From NCBI GenBank assembly GCA_018267915.1, contig JAFDXN010000014.1:106251-170250 (forward strand): a stretch of 64,000 nt of DNA. The letters run 5' to 3'. Source of the DNA: Bacteroidota bacterium. GTDB lineage: Bacteria > Bacteroidota > Bacteroidia > Chitinophagales > Chitinophagaceae. The notes beneath the pieces are model-generated. The model was given only the letters and a program-made list of their open reading frames with translations, was not told the origin of the DNA and did no database searches. Shown piece by piece: positions 44,064 to 52,924 of this stretch. The translations under genes were made by a program, and so were the position numbers. Each line of letters opens with the position of its first letter. The stretch's first letter is position 1.

Positions 44064-45911
44064 TTATTTGAGTATCACCAGTTTCTCTGTCTTGCTACTT
44101 CTTTCACTGCTATACCGAACGAGGTAAATACCTGCCGACGCCACGTTTAATTGTACACTGCCTTTGGATGGTAAATCTACATATCGCTCCAGTACCCTGC
44201 CCTGTAGGTCACACACATCAACTACCCCCTTACCCGGCACAGCATTCTCAAAATAAACGGTCGCGCTGCCTGTCGATGGATTGGGGAATACCGATAGCTG
44301 TATATCTGCCTTGTTAACAGACACAACCGCGAGCACCGTAGTATCCCTCAACACAAAATGGCAGGCTGTATAAGCAGGTACACTGTACGTGAGCACATTA
44401 TTGCTCAGCGCAGCATTAGGTACTGACTGGTGATACACCGCCGAATCCGTCTTGTCAAAATAGTACAAGTCTGTCTTGTTGTAGTTCACCGCACTCTGCA
44501 CATTCATCGTAGCATTAATATCGTTGCCCGATTTATTCAGCACAATAATATGCAGTGTCTTATTCGTATTGTCTTCCACAGATGCATACACCGATGAGCT
44601 GTCAATATTAGTGGCCGTGGATTTCACATAGATGCCGCCATAAGTACCATTGTTCCCATCGTAGTTTCTGAACAGGTCGAAGGCGGCCACGTTGTATCCA
44701 TTGATCTCTCCCCAGAGTGCGGCATAGTCAAGCCCCGTCTTGCCGAAAGCCCCCAGCGCATCGGCCTGCGCCAGGCCACCGGATATGTGGTGATGCCCAC
44801 CATAATCATATTCATTGATCGCCATCTTAGTGCCGGGATAAAACTGAGCGATGGAATTCTTAATGTGCGGGATGATCGGCAGGTCGGCAGCGAACCATGT
44901 GCCTATCCAGCTGTCCTCTACATAGCTACTATCCCACAGGCTGCGGGTACATTGCATACGCTGTATACACGTCTGATGATCGGTATCGTCAGAATAAGGA
45001 TGCACCGTATTCAGATCGGGATACCAATGCACAGAGAACACATCCAGTAACCTTTTTCCAGCGGCTGTCGACGATTGTTGCATATGCTTCAGGTAGCTGT
45101 CCACAAACCAGTGGTCGGCTGCATAGGTAGCTTTGTCCGTTGCATTTTGCAGGTCCCAATACTCGCTGAACCCGAACGACTCCGGCCCCATTACCAACGC
45201 ACCCGAATCCATATTCTTCACCACTGCCGACAGCGTATCCGTCTTCGTAAAGAGTTCATTATACGTCACACAAGTGTTGCGCATATGCTGAAACTGTGTG
45301 CACCACAATCCCGGCTCATTGTCCATGATGTACGCCTTGATACCATTGGCAGTATTTGCATGCCCGAAGCTATTGAGGAGAAAATTCAACTCCTCATCCA
45401 CGAATATTTTGCTGTCCGTAGTATCAGGCGTCAGCGTAAAGGCCGCCCCCTTTACATCTCTTACCTGCGCCCACCTGGCTGATGGTGCAAGTTCACCCGC
45501 AGTCACAGGCCCATTCCCGTCGTTCGATACCCATCCCACCATCGGCAGCGTGATGCCGCTCACCGCGCCCTGCGCCAGTGAGCTGTCATGAAAGGCCTTC
45601 AGTACCGAGCCCGGACTTTTGTACTGGTTGGCCGGCAGGTTCATTACCCAAGGCAGGTAATCGTCATTGTCATCTATATAGTCCGCCCCGGCATTCGAGT
45701 AGTTGTTCTCCCAGTTATATGCCGATGTCCGGTTGCCGCCCCAGCGTCGCCATGTCGCCTTCTTATATGTGCCGTTGTTTATGCCATATATGTACGGACT
45801 GATGTTATGCCTGTCCTGCGACACGTCTATGTTGTAGGTAATACTCATCTGGCCGCGAGCAGACATCGTCAACAGCAACAAAACAGTAAATGGAATGTAC
45901 AGTTTTCCCAT
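44064..45911 (-). CDS. Secreted GH44-type glycoside hydrolase with T9SS domain
   Basis: The 615-aa enzyme has a signal peptide (about 1-20). A GH44 catalytic domain (about 25-430) shows SPYIYGIN, TWRRWGGNRTSAYNWE, and the acid/base Glu in IMDNEPGLW (about residue 199). FSVHWYPD and the nucleophile Glu in AINEYDYGG (about 360) follow. A beta-sandwich (about 430-520) and a T9SS type A domain (VFPNPSTG onward) complete it. GH44 enzymes cleave beta-1,4-glucans and xyloglucan. The lack of neighbouring SusCD genes suggests a standalone secreted enzyme. Confidence 0.9.
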   Translation of the reverse strand: MGKLYIPFTVLLLLTMSARGQMSITYNIDVSQDRHNISPYIYGINNGTYKKATWRRWGGNRTSAYNWENNYSNAGADYIDDNDDYLPWVMNLPANQYKSPGSVLKAFHDSSLAQGAVSGITLPMVGWVSNDGNGPVTAGELAPSARWAQVRDVKGAAFTLTPDTTDSKIFVDEELNFLLNSFGHANTANGIKAYIMDNEPGLWCTQFQHMRNTCVTYNELFTKTDTLSAVVKNMDSGALVMGPESFGFSEYWDLQNATDKATYAADHWFVDSYLKHMQQSSTAAGKRLLDVFSVHWYPDLNTVHPYSDDTDHQTCIQRMQCTRSLWDSSYVEDSWIGTWFAADLPIIPHIKNSIAQFYPGTKMAINEYDYGGHHHISGGLAQADALGAFGKTGLDYAALWGEINGYNVAAFDLFRNYDGNNGTYGGIYVKSTATNIDSSSVYASVEDNTNKTLHIIVLNKSGNDINATMNVQSAVNYNKTDLYYFDKTDSAVYHQSVPNAALSNNVLTYSVPAYTACHFVLRDTTVLAVVSVNKADIQLSVFPNPSTGSATVYFENAVPGKGVVDVCDLQGRVLERYVDLPSKGSVQLNVASAGIYLVRYSSERSSKTEKLVILK

Positions 45912-46019
45912 GGGCCTACGTGATTGATATACTACAAGTTACGCCATTTTTTCATCATCCCTTCACACGCCATGGCACGGTATTTTGACTTTCCGCAGCA
46001 GAACCAAAAAACTTATGTT

Positions 46020-46421
46020 ATGCATCGTATAGCAACCATGGACCACAAGGCCAAGAACCGTATGGGACTCATAAGCTTTCTCCCTTTATTTGCTTACCTC
46101 GGATGGCTGGTTCAATATCTCATCGTCATGCGCAGCCTCATCGCGCGCGAAGCCATGCAAGATCATATGACCATGTCGGGCTTGCTGTCTCAAAACTATG
46201 ACGGCACATTGTTCTTTTTCATCCTCTGCTTTGCGCTCACTAGTGCCGTGCTCGTGTATTTTGTGATACACGTTGCAAGGCTGGCCACTATGGCCCCCGG
46301 CACCAAGCTGGGATGGATCGTGTTTATGACATTCCTTGCACCGGTTGCCTTCCCTGTCTTCTGGTACACAGAGATCCGTCATGAACCCGAAAACCTGCCT
46401 ATGCACCCCGACATTGCATAG
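46020..46421 (+). CDS. Unrecognised four-helix membrane protein
   Basis: The roughly 133-aa protein has hydrophobic segments near residues 15-38, 62-88 and 96-118, with charged ends; the family is not recognised. The start is uncertain: in-frame ATGs lie at 45924, 45972 and 46020. I prefer 46020 because TATTTTGA near 45980 resembles a -7 box and the sequence before it is not family-like. A terminator follows at 46450. Confidence 0.55.
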   Translation: MHRIATMDHKAKNRMGLISFLPLFAYLGWLVQYLIVMRSLIAREAMQDHMTMSGLLSQNYDGTLFFFILCFALTSAVLVYFVIHVARLATMAPGTKLGWIVFMTFLAPVAFPVFWYTEIRHEPENLPMHPDIA

Positions 46422-46449
46422 CCTGCAAAAAAGAATCTCCCGCCCAACG

Positions 46450-46478
46450 AAAATGGCCTTCCACAAGAAGGCCATTTT
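46450..46478. terminator. Intrinsic terminator before the E2 gene
   Basis: AAAATGGCCTT and AAGGCCATTTT form a perfect 11-bp stem around a 7-nt loop and continue into a T run on plus. It lies between the convergent membrane-protein and E2 genes. Confidence 0.82.
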
Positions 46479-46518
46479 TTATTGCAAATTTTTTGGCTTT
46501 GACTTATAACTTTTTGTC

Positions 46519-47802
46519 TTAGACAAGCATCGTCACCGGGTTTTCCAGGTGGGCTTTCAATGTCTGCAGGAAGCGCGAACCTACTGCACCGTCCACTACC
46601 CTATGGTCGCAACTGAGGGTGAGCTTCATGATGTTGCGGATCACTACCTGGTTGTTTTCTACAACGGGCGTCGGCTCTATCTTGCCAATAGCCAGTATGC
46701 AGCTGTCGGGCGGATTGATGATGGCGGTGAACTCGTCTATATCCATCATGCCGAGGTTAGAGATCGTGAAGGTATTGCCTGTAAACTCAGGAGGTTGCAG
46801 TTTCTTATTGCGGGCCTTGTCTATCAGCACACCTGCCTCCTGCGCTATCTGCGACAGCGATTTCTGGTCGGCGAATTTTACCACCGGTACTATCAGTCCT
46901 TCTTCCACCGCCACGGCCGTGCCTATGTGTATATGCTGGTTGGTGCGTATAAAATCCCCCATCCATGAGCTGTTCACCTCAGGGTGCTGGCGCAGCGCCA
47001 TTGCACATGCTTTTATGATCAGGTCGTTGAAGGATACTTTTACAGGGCTCACGGCATTGATGGCTTTGCGCGCTTCCATAGCCGTATCCATCTTGATGCT
47101 CATGGTTAGGTAGAAGTGCGGCGCGCTGAACTTGCTTTCAGCCAGCCTCTGGGCTATCACCCTCCGCATCTGGCTCAGCGGCTTGTCAGTATAGCGTTCC
47201 TCGCCCACCGGGGCAAACTGCATCACCTGTGCAGCAGCCTTTGGCGCACCTTTCGCCGGTGGCACATAGCTGTCCACATCGCGCTTTATGATACGGCCAT
47301 TATCGCCGCTGCCTTTCACATCCTGCAGGTCTATGCCTTTTTCTTCGGCCAGCTTTTTAGCCAGCGGGCTTGCCTTCAGGCGGTCATCACCCTCTGCCGG
47401 TTGTGGCTCCGGCTGTGGCGCAGCTGCTGCCTGCTGTTTAGGCGCTTCTTGTTTTGGTGCTTCTGGCGTTGGAGCAGCTTCTTTCTTAGGCTCTTCCTTC
47501 TTCGGTTCTTCTTTTGGCGCTTCAGCTTTCGGTTCACTTGCCAGCAGCGACTTGTAGTCTTCACCTTCCTTACCAATGATCGCCATGATCCCGTTCACCG
47601 GCACGCCCTGTCCTTTCTCCACCGCCCTATACAGCAATACACCGTCCACATAGGGCATTACCTCCATGGTAGCCTTATCGGTTTCCACTTCGGCTATTAC
47701 ATCGTCGCTCTTTACTTTATCGCCAACATTTTTGTGCCATTCCGCAATCACCCCCTCCTTCATCGTATCGCTCAGCAGCGGCATGCGTATCACTTCAGCC
47801 AT
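46519..47802 (-). CDS. pdhC: Dihydrolipoyl acyltransferase (E2), probably of pyruvate dehydrogenase
   Basis: The 427-aa E2 has one lipoyl domain (residues 1-80, lipoyl Lys in VETDKATMEV), then a flexible Pro/Ala/Glu/Lys-rich linker. The peripheral-subunit-binding domain is ASPLAKKLAEEKGIDL through GRIIKRDV (about 145-180). The catalytic domain ends with CDHRVVDG (His/Asp active site). It transfers acetyl groups to CoA in the pyruvate dehydrogenase complex. Branched-chain or other specificity cannot be excluded. No E1 or E3 gene adjoins it here. Confidence 0.88.
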   Translation of the reverse strand: MAEVIRMPLLSDTMKEGVIAEWHKNVGDKVKSDDVIAEVETDKATMEVMPYVDGVLLYRAVEKGQGVPVNGIMAIIGKEGEDYKSLLASEPKAEAPKEEPKKEEPKKEAAPTPEAPKQEAPKQQAAAAPQPEPQPAEGDDRLKASPLAKKLAEEKGIDLQDVKGSGDNGRIIKRDVDSYVPPAKGAPKAAAQVMQFAPVGEERYTDKPLSQMRRVIAQRLAESKFSAPHFYLTMSIKMDTAMEARKAINAVSPVKVSFNDLIIKACAMALRQHPEVNSSWMGDFIRTNQHIHIGTAVAVEEGLIVPVVKFADQKSLSQIAQEAGVLIDKARNKKLQPPEFTGNTFTISNLGMMDIDEFTAIINPPDSCILAIGKIEPTPVVENNQVVIRNIMKLTLSCDHRVVDGAVGSRFLQTLKAHLENPVTMLV

Positions 47803-47834
47803 AGTTCTAATTTGCCCTCAAAAGTAATAATTCA

Positions 47835-47866
47835 GGTTGATAGGTTGATAAGTTGACAAGTTGATA
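47835..47866. repeat. Octamer array, left arm (4 units)
   Basis: Four tandem units follow the pattern GGTTGATA: two exact, then AGTTGACA and AGTTGATA. It is the reverse complement of the eight-unit array at 48301-48364. Together they flank the four-helix-bundle pseudogene in inverted orientation. Confidence 0.8.
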
Positions 47867-47880
47867 GGTATATTTTCTGG

Positions 47881-48270
47881 TTATTTAACCGATTTTCTTA
47901 GGAAAGTAATATATCCGTTAAGTAATTTCTCCACAGTTTTATAGCCGACTTCAACACTTTTAAAGTTTTCGACATTTATGTATTCGCAATCTAATGCGTC
48001 AACGAGATGATTGTATATTTCTGAGAGTGAGCCTCTCGCCAGTATGCAAAAATGTAATTGCTCTTTGTAAGTAAACCTCCCATGCCCTTCGGCAATGTTA
48101 CTACCCACTGACCTTGATGCCCGTACTAACTAGTCAACAAGCCTAAACTTCTCCTCAGCCGGAAACGACCTCGTCAGCCTCCATATTTCATTTTTGAAAA
48201 TGCGCGCCTGCTTCCACACCTCTAACTCTGTAAAACCCTGATGTGCTAATTGTTCACTCATGCGGTCCAT
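47881..48270 (-). pseudogene. Four-helix-bundle (23S rRNA intervening-sequence type) gene with an in-frame TAG
   Basis: One continuous frame runs from ATG 48270 (or 48261) to the stop at 47881, interrupted by TAG at 48130-48132 (codon 47). Upstream it encodes FTELEVWKQARIFKNEIWRL, and downstream it continues LVRASRSVGSNIAEGHGRF and a helical tail, the full signature of the four-helix-bundle family often found inside 23S rRNA genes. The stop sits where homologues usually have Gln before LVRAS, so a CAG-to-TAG change is likely. A shorter product from an internal start is conceivable. Confidence 0.82.
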
Positions 48271-48300
48271 TTAAAAATCCTACCTTATTCTCTTTTGTTA

Positions 48301-48364
48301 AACCTATCAACCTATCAACCTATCAACCTATCAACCTATCAACCTATCAACCTATCAACCTATC
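48301..48364. repeat. Octamer array, right arm (8 units)
   Basis: Eight perfect tandem copies of AACCTATC lie immediately before the dnaX stop codon, ending 2 bp from it. They are inverted relative to the array at 47835-47866. This is a simple tandem repeat and would be slippage-prone. Confidence 0.92.
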
Positions 48365-48366
48365 AA

Positions 48367-50193
48367 CTAGTACTCTATCTGTAGATTAAGCGCGTCTTTT
48401 AACTGCGCCAGCACAGGATTTTTTGCAGCCATCGCTTCATATATCTCTGGCTTGCTTAGCACCTTTTCCTTCACCTGTATAGTATTCGGATCGATACGTA
48501 TTTCACTGGTTATTCGGAGTGCCCCAATGCCGGTATGCGTCCTGAAGAAGTCAATAAGCACGTCCCGGAGTTCCTTTACGTAAGCATCCGTAAGGTCGTT
48601 GGGGGTAATGAAGCGGATCTCGTCAGGGGGCAGGGCCTCTACGCTCATAGCCATGAACTGCGCGTGGTACACGCTTCGCTTCTGGTCGCGCAGGTGCTGA
48701 CGGTATTTTTCCAGCACTTCCGTCGCCAGTTCCTGGGTCAGTTCCCTTTGGTCGGCATTCCCCGCGCCAATGTCATTACCTATATCTGCCAGTAAGTCTT
48801 TGCTTATCCTGCGGGCTGCCGATGGCGGGGGCGCTCCTGTGTTGTTACTATTTTGCGGCTGCGCAGGCTTCGGGGCCTGTGGTTGTGGTATAGGCGGCGT
48901 TGGCTGCGTTGGCTGCTGCACCGGTTGCTGCTTTGGCGGCTCCGGCTCTTTCACAGGCGCAGGCTGCGGTGCAGGCTCTTTATATGCCGGTTTCGGCGCC
49001 TCATTATTTACAACAACTCCTCCGCTCCCCACACTGCGCACTCCGCTCTCTTCCGCTAGCTCACTAAGTTTTTTTTTTACGTCCACCGCGGCGGTCACCT
49101 GCAGCAGGTAGCAGAGGCGTATCAGGCACATCTCCACGTGCAGGCGCTTGTTGGTAGCGTTCTTGTATTGCAGCTCGCTCTCGTTGATCACGTTGAGCGC
49201 GCTGAGTATAAAGCTTGGCGGGGCCTGGTTGGCCTTTTCGTGGTATATCGGTTTGTGCTCATTGGGCACATCCAGCATTTTGGCCATGCGCGGGTCTTTG
49301 CAGAGCAGCAGGTTGCGCATATGCTCGGCCAGGCCGTTCAGTATCACATCGCCCTCGAAGCCCTTTTCCAGTACCTGGTCCAGCAGCAGCAGGGTGCCGC
49401 TCACGTCCTGGCTCAGCATGTGGTCCACCAGCTTAAAGTAGTAATCGGCGTCCAGCAGGTTCAGGTGCTCCATGGTATTGCTATAGGTCAGCATACCATT
49501 GGTGAAGCTCACTATCCTGTCCAGCATCGAGAGGGCATCGCGCATGCAGCCCTCACTCTTCTGGGCTATCACGTGCAGGGCAGCCTCGGGGGCTATCACA
49601 CCCTCTTTGGTGGCTATGCTATGCAGGTGGTTCACGATATCCGTTGTCGTGATCCGCTTGAAGTCGAATATCTGGCAACGGCTCAGTATGGTAGGCAGTA
49701 TCTTATGCTTCTCGGTAGTGGCCAGGATGAAGATGGCATAGGGCGGCGGCTCTTCCAGCGTCTTCAGGAAGGCATTGAATGCCGCGGCGCTCAGCATGTG
49801 CACCTCATCTATGATGTATATCTTGTACCTGCCTTGCTGCGGTGCGAAGCGCACCTGGTCTATCAGATTGCGTATATCGTCCACCGAGTTGTTACTGGCA
49901 GCATCAAGCTCAAAAACGTTGAAGGAAGTATTGTTCTTAAAGCTCTGGCAGGTGGGGCACACGCCGCAGGCTTCCATATCGGCCGTAGGGTTTTCGCAGT
50001 TGATGGTTTTGGCCAGTATGCGCGCGCAGGTGGTCTTGCCCACACCCCGCGGACCGCAAAACAAATAAGCATGCGCCAGGTGCTGGTGTTTAATGGCGTT
50101 CTTAAGCGTGGTAGTAATATGCTCCTGCCCCACAACCGTATCAAAGGTTTGCGGGCGGTATTTACGTGCCGATACTATGTAATTGTCTGACAT
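48367..50193 (-). CDS. dnaX: DNA polymerase III subunit gamma/tau
   Basis: The 608-aa clamp-loader ATPase has Walker A GPRGVGKTTCA and zinc-finger cysteines in CENPTADMEACGVCPTC. The DEVHM Walker B and LSRCQIFDF sensor follow. The collar domain extends to about residue 370, then a Pro/Gln/Lys-rich linker (about 395-465) and a C-terminal tau domain (about 470-608). It loads the sliding clamp and links polymerase to helicase. An A10 run at the end of the collar may generate a short gamma form. The extreme 3' end touches the octamer array. Confidence 0.95.
   Translation of the reverse strand: MSDNYIVSARKYRPQTFDTVVGQEHITTTLKNAIKHQHLAHAYLFCGPRGVGKTTCARILAKTINCENPTADMEACGVCPTCQSFKNNTSFNVFELDAASNNSVDDIRNLIDQVRFAPQQGRYKIYIIDEVHMLSAAAFNAFLKTLEEPPPYAIFILATTEKHKILPTILSRCQIFDFKRITTTDIVNHLHSIATKEGVIAPEAALHVIAQKSEGCMRDALSMLDRIVSFTNGMLTYSNTMEHLNLLDADYYFKLVDHMLSQDVSGTLLLLDQVLEKGFEGDVILNGLAEHMRNLLLCKDPRMAKMLDVPNEHKPIYHEKANQAPPSFILSALNVINESELQYKNATNKRLHVEMCLIRLCYLLQVTAAVDVKKKLSELAEESGVRSVGSGGVVVNNEAPKPAYKEPAPQPAPVKEPEPPKQQPVQQPTQPTPPIPQPQAPKPAQPQNSNNTGAPPPSAARRISKDLLADIGNDIGAGNADQRELTQELATEVLEKYRQHLRDQKRSVYHAQFMAMSVEALPPDEIRFITPNDLTDAYVKELRDVLIDFFRTHTGIGALRITSEIRIDPNTIQVKEKVLSKPEIYEAMAAKNPVLAQLKDALNLQIEY
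49069..49078 (-). promoter_or_regulatory. dnaX: A10 slippage site in dnaX
   Basis: On the coding strand ten consecutive A residues (GTA AAA AAA AAA) encode V-K-K-K near residue 372. A -1 shift meets TAG after one more codon, and a +1 shift meets TAG after four. Either slip yields a product of about 375 residues with ATPase and collar domains only, equal in layout to the gamma subunit made by slippage in Thermus and by frameshifting in E. coli. Confidence 0.5.
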
Positions 50194-50771
50194 ACGTCAA
50201 TTCAAAAGTCAAAATTCAAAAGCCAAAAGCTGGCAAAAATTGGCGTTTTTTATTTTCTCCCACATTTTTGTTGATAATCAGCGGTTTAGTGCTAAAAAAT
50301 GTCACAAAAAGTTCCCAAAAATTTCCCATTTCTGCCCCAGCTTTTTCTCACAGGCCACAGCCAAAACGATGACCTATAGCGCAAGTTACGACATTGGAAA
50401 GGGGTTGAGTGGAGAAGATATCCACATTTTAATGCACGACATCGGAACGATGATGTCCAATCTTATGAACGCTATTGGGCTCGCGACAATAACATAAACT
50501 ACGCTACAATGAATGCGCTCGCAGAAAGAGTTTTACCGATACCTCCGGATGCCACAAACGGATATCCGGCGAGCAGATAGTAATAGCTTAACCAAGACGT
50601 AAATCAATAAGGCCGCTACATCCCCATAATCTCCTATTTATAAAACACGGTGCCTGAAACCTATTCATCAATACTATGCTAAGTGGAAACCTCTTGTTTT
50701 TAATACAACATATCCCTTTACACCCGCGTTGTTATAAAAAAACTAACTGATTTCTTTCGTACTTTGATACC
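50194..50771. other. Intergenic region with a doubtful 42-codon frame
   Basis: There is little structure between the divergent dnaX and 50772 genes. One short plus-strand frame starts at ATG 50369 and ends at TAA 50497 (42 aa, GKGLSGEDIHILMHDIGTMM in the middle, Met/Ile-rich). No ribosome site or homologue is recognised. The first 40 bp (50203-50240) are a low-complexity A-rich stretch. TACTTTG at 50760-50766 resembles a -7 box only 5 bp before ATG 50772. Confidence 0.3.
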
Positions 50772-51164
50772 ATGTTCCGCACCTTGCTCTTATTAGCACT
50801 CTCAGTATGCTGCTGCACCGCAATAGCCCAAAAGACTATTAGCAAGCAAGCTGCGGAGCGCATGATAGCACAACAAAGCTGGCAATACGGTATCGGGTAT
50901 ACCATTGTCCTTAACCGCGATGTCGCTACCCTGCCCGAGCTAAACAAAGACCGCAGCTACCTGAAGAAGGTGCTGGAGCGCAACGGATGGGAATATGTAG
51001 ATTGGGGCAGCGGCAACGGCCCCGGCCAGGCCAGGTTCACACAGATGAAGTTCCGGAAGGCCGGCACCAATTGCAAGGTGGACCGCATCTACACCAATAA
51101 GCGCAAAATGAGGGACGGCTATTGCCACATACAGCTTACAGAAAAGATAGTGTTCAGTGAATAG
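50772..51164 (+). CDS. Unrecognised small exported protein (130 aa)
   Basis: A signal peptide (about 1-19, ending AIAQ) precedes a basic mature domain of about 110 residues with WQYGIGYTIVLNRDV, a Gly-rich WGSGNGPGQARFTQMKFR and two cysteines (NCKVD, GYCHIQ) that could pair. The family is not recognised. If the TACTTTG just upstream is the -7 box, the message would be leaderless or the real start is downstream. Confidence 0.65.
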   Translation: MFRTLLLLALSVCCCTAIAQKTISKQAAERMIAQQSWQYGIGYTIVLNRDVATLPELNKDRSYLKKVLERNGWEYVDWGSGNGPGQARFTQMKFRKAGTNCKVDRIYTNKRKMRDGYCHIQLTEKIVFSE

Positions 51165-51227
51165 TATCTTTTCCCTGCTGTCGGTCGTGTTCTGCACCAA
51201 CAACGCTGCTGAATTGGCAACCGGAAC

Positions 51228-52067
51228 TTATTTCACCACAAGCATTTTCCTCGCGGTCGTGTTGCCCGCGTTTGTGCGCAAGCTATAATAATAAATACCT
51301 TGCGGCAGTGTTGAGGTTTCTATGGCTACATTTTGGCCTCCCTGTGTTGCCTTGTAGTTTCTTATTTCCTGCCCCTGGGTATTAAACAGCGTTATTGTGG
51401 CATCAGCCACACCGGCAGGCAATGTATAATTTATCATCGCCATCCCGTTTGCAGGGTTAGGCACCGGATCAGATAGCATAGGCGCCGCCGCTGGGCCATA
51501 ATGGCCAACGTTAAGGTTATTATTGTTCACGCATTGCTTACAAGGCAGGTTGCCCGGGAGGGCAAACACTTTGGCCGACGATGCCTGGTAGGCAAGCGTC
51601 GTTATCGCTTTAGTAGTATCGGGCGCGCTTTTATAAAGATACATCCAGTACATGCCGTTTATAGTGTTCAGCGTATTGCCGTCCTCATCCATCACATACA
51701 TAGTAGGCGAACCTGAAGCAGGGGTATAAGAAACTGCGTACTCAACTTTACCGTCAAGCTTGAACAAGTTTTCGGAAATGAAGAAAATAACAGTAGTAGC
51801 ATAGCCGACTGCTTGCAAAGGAATAGACTTCCACAGGGTATGGTCAAGGTTGTATAGGTTAAGAGAATTAGCCTCGCATACAGCATACTTCCTTCCCGAC
51901 ACCGCAAGGTCTATCAACACCGGTCCAATTACAGATATCCCGCCGTTTTCCGACATAATACCTACGTTAGCCATAGTGGAAGGATATGTGTGCTCCTCGA
52001 CCATCTGTGCCCGGCCAATAAAAGGGGATACCAAGAGAATAATGAACAATAGATAAGTGTACTTCAT
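51228..52067 (-). CDS. Secreted protein with T9SS sorting domain (279 aa)
   Basis: A signal peptide (about 1-20, ending IGRAQ) precedes a mature part of about 170 residues that I do not recognise, containing a CKQC pair near residue 175. A T9SS type A domain begins DPVPNPANG and ends with ARKMLVVK. It should be exported by Sec and the type IX system. It is monocistronic. Confidence 0.78.
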   Translation of the reverse strand: MKYTYLLFIILLVSPFIGRAQMVEEHTYPSTMANVGIMSENGGISVIGPVLIDLAVSGRKYAVCEANSLNLYNLDHTLWKSIPLQAVGYATTVIFFISENLFKLDGKVEYAVSYTPASGSPTMYVMDEDGNTLNTINGMYWMYLYKSAPDTTKAITTLAYQASSAKVFALPGNLPCKQCVNNNNLNVGHYGPAAAPMLSDPVPNPANGMAMINYTLPAGVADATITLFNTQGQEIRNYKATQGGQNVAIETSTLPQGIYYYSLRTNAGNTTARKMLVVK

Positions 52068-52247
52068 AAAGTATAGGTTTTGAGATGAACAATAATTGCT
52101 ACGTGAAAGTACCTATAACGGAGGAAATATGGCAATTAGTATGTCAGTTAACACTCACTTTACGCGTCACTGGCACTTTCGACGTCAACTCCGGGAAAGG
52201 ACCAAAGTGAATGAATAAGTATTACCTTTATTCTTACAAGGCATTTT

Positions 52248-52474
52248 ATGAAAAAATGTACCTATTTAGTTGTTGCTCTTGTCGCTTTTGCCTCAAGCTC
52301 CTGCCAAAAGAAGGCGTACACCTGCCAGTGTAAGCTGGCCTTTACTCCCGGCGAACATAACCTGATATGGAAGCGAGGAGCAAAAGAAATGCAAAGGCCG
52401 CATGTGCTTATCTAAATCCCACCACGCAAGGAAATGATGAAGATGGGTACTACGACTGCCACCTTATTAACTAG
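52248..52474 (+). pseudogene. Small Cys-rich lipoprotein gene broken by a single-base frameshift
   Basis: ATG 52248 opens a lipoprotein signal with lipobox SSSC (Cys 19), then KKAYTCQCK. The frame runs to WKRGAKEM and stops at 52413. One base out of frame the sequence continues SKRNAKAACAYLNPTTQGND and ends GYYDCHLIN at TAG 52474. Combined, the Cys layout (lipobox, TCxC, AC, DC) matches the intact gene at 11816-12049. Loss of one base near 52375-52380 explains it. Assembly error is possible. Confidence 0.65.
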
Positions 52475-52500
52475 TTACCTGTAGCGCTCAGGTCGCGCGT

Positions 52501-52821
52501 TCAGCTTTCTTCATTAATGTAGTCTTTGTACTCGTCTTCGCTTTCGAAAAAGATGGGCATATCGTCTTCGTTGTTCAGCTCCACTATCAGCGTCTGCAAT
52601 TCTTCGCCCTCGCTGATGTACACACGATAAGCGGTGAAGTCGGGGCCATTGGCATATACCTGGATCACCGAGTTGCTATGCTCCGCCTTGATCGCTGACA
52701 GCATTTCAGCTGAAGGCACGTATGTGCAGCCGGGAAATCTTTCCCTCATCAGCTTTAGCAGGCTGGCCGGGGCGGCGGTGTAGCTTTCCCATTCGGATTG
52801 CTGAAGTAGTATATCTTCCAT
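52501..52821 (-). CDS. Unrecognised acidic protein (106 aa)
   Basis: This is a soluble acidic protein with no signal peptide. It begins MEDILLQQSEWESY and ends with an Asp/Glu-rich tail (ESEDEYKDYINEE). The middle forms a probable alpha/beta domain. The family is not recognised. It is divergent from the HD hydrolase gene, with about 100 bp between them. Confidence 0.6.
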   Translation of the reverse strand: MEDILLQQSEWESYTAAPASLLKLMRERFPGCTYVPSAEMLSAIKAEHSNSVIQVYANGPDFTAYRVYISEGEELQTLIVELNNEDDMPIFFESEDEYKDYINEES

Positions 52822-52924
52822 GCAGCGAAGTTAATTTATTGGCGTTAACACCACCAATGAGCAAGCTAAAAGCGCGCCGGCGATTATCTTTAGCCTGCGG
52901 CAAAGTATTTGCTGCGACGGAAGT

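Noticed and set aside
48301..48364. CRISPR-like repeat
   Set aside because: The units are contiguous octamers without spacers; this is a simple tandem repeat.
46549..50190. Several long plus-strand frames opposite the E2 and dnaX genes
   Set aside because: They are antisense shadows caused by biased codon use; the minus-strand genes have complete family motifs.
50369..50497. 42-codon frame as a real gene
   Set aside because: It has no ribosome site, homologue or terminator; only mentioned within the intergenic entry.
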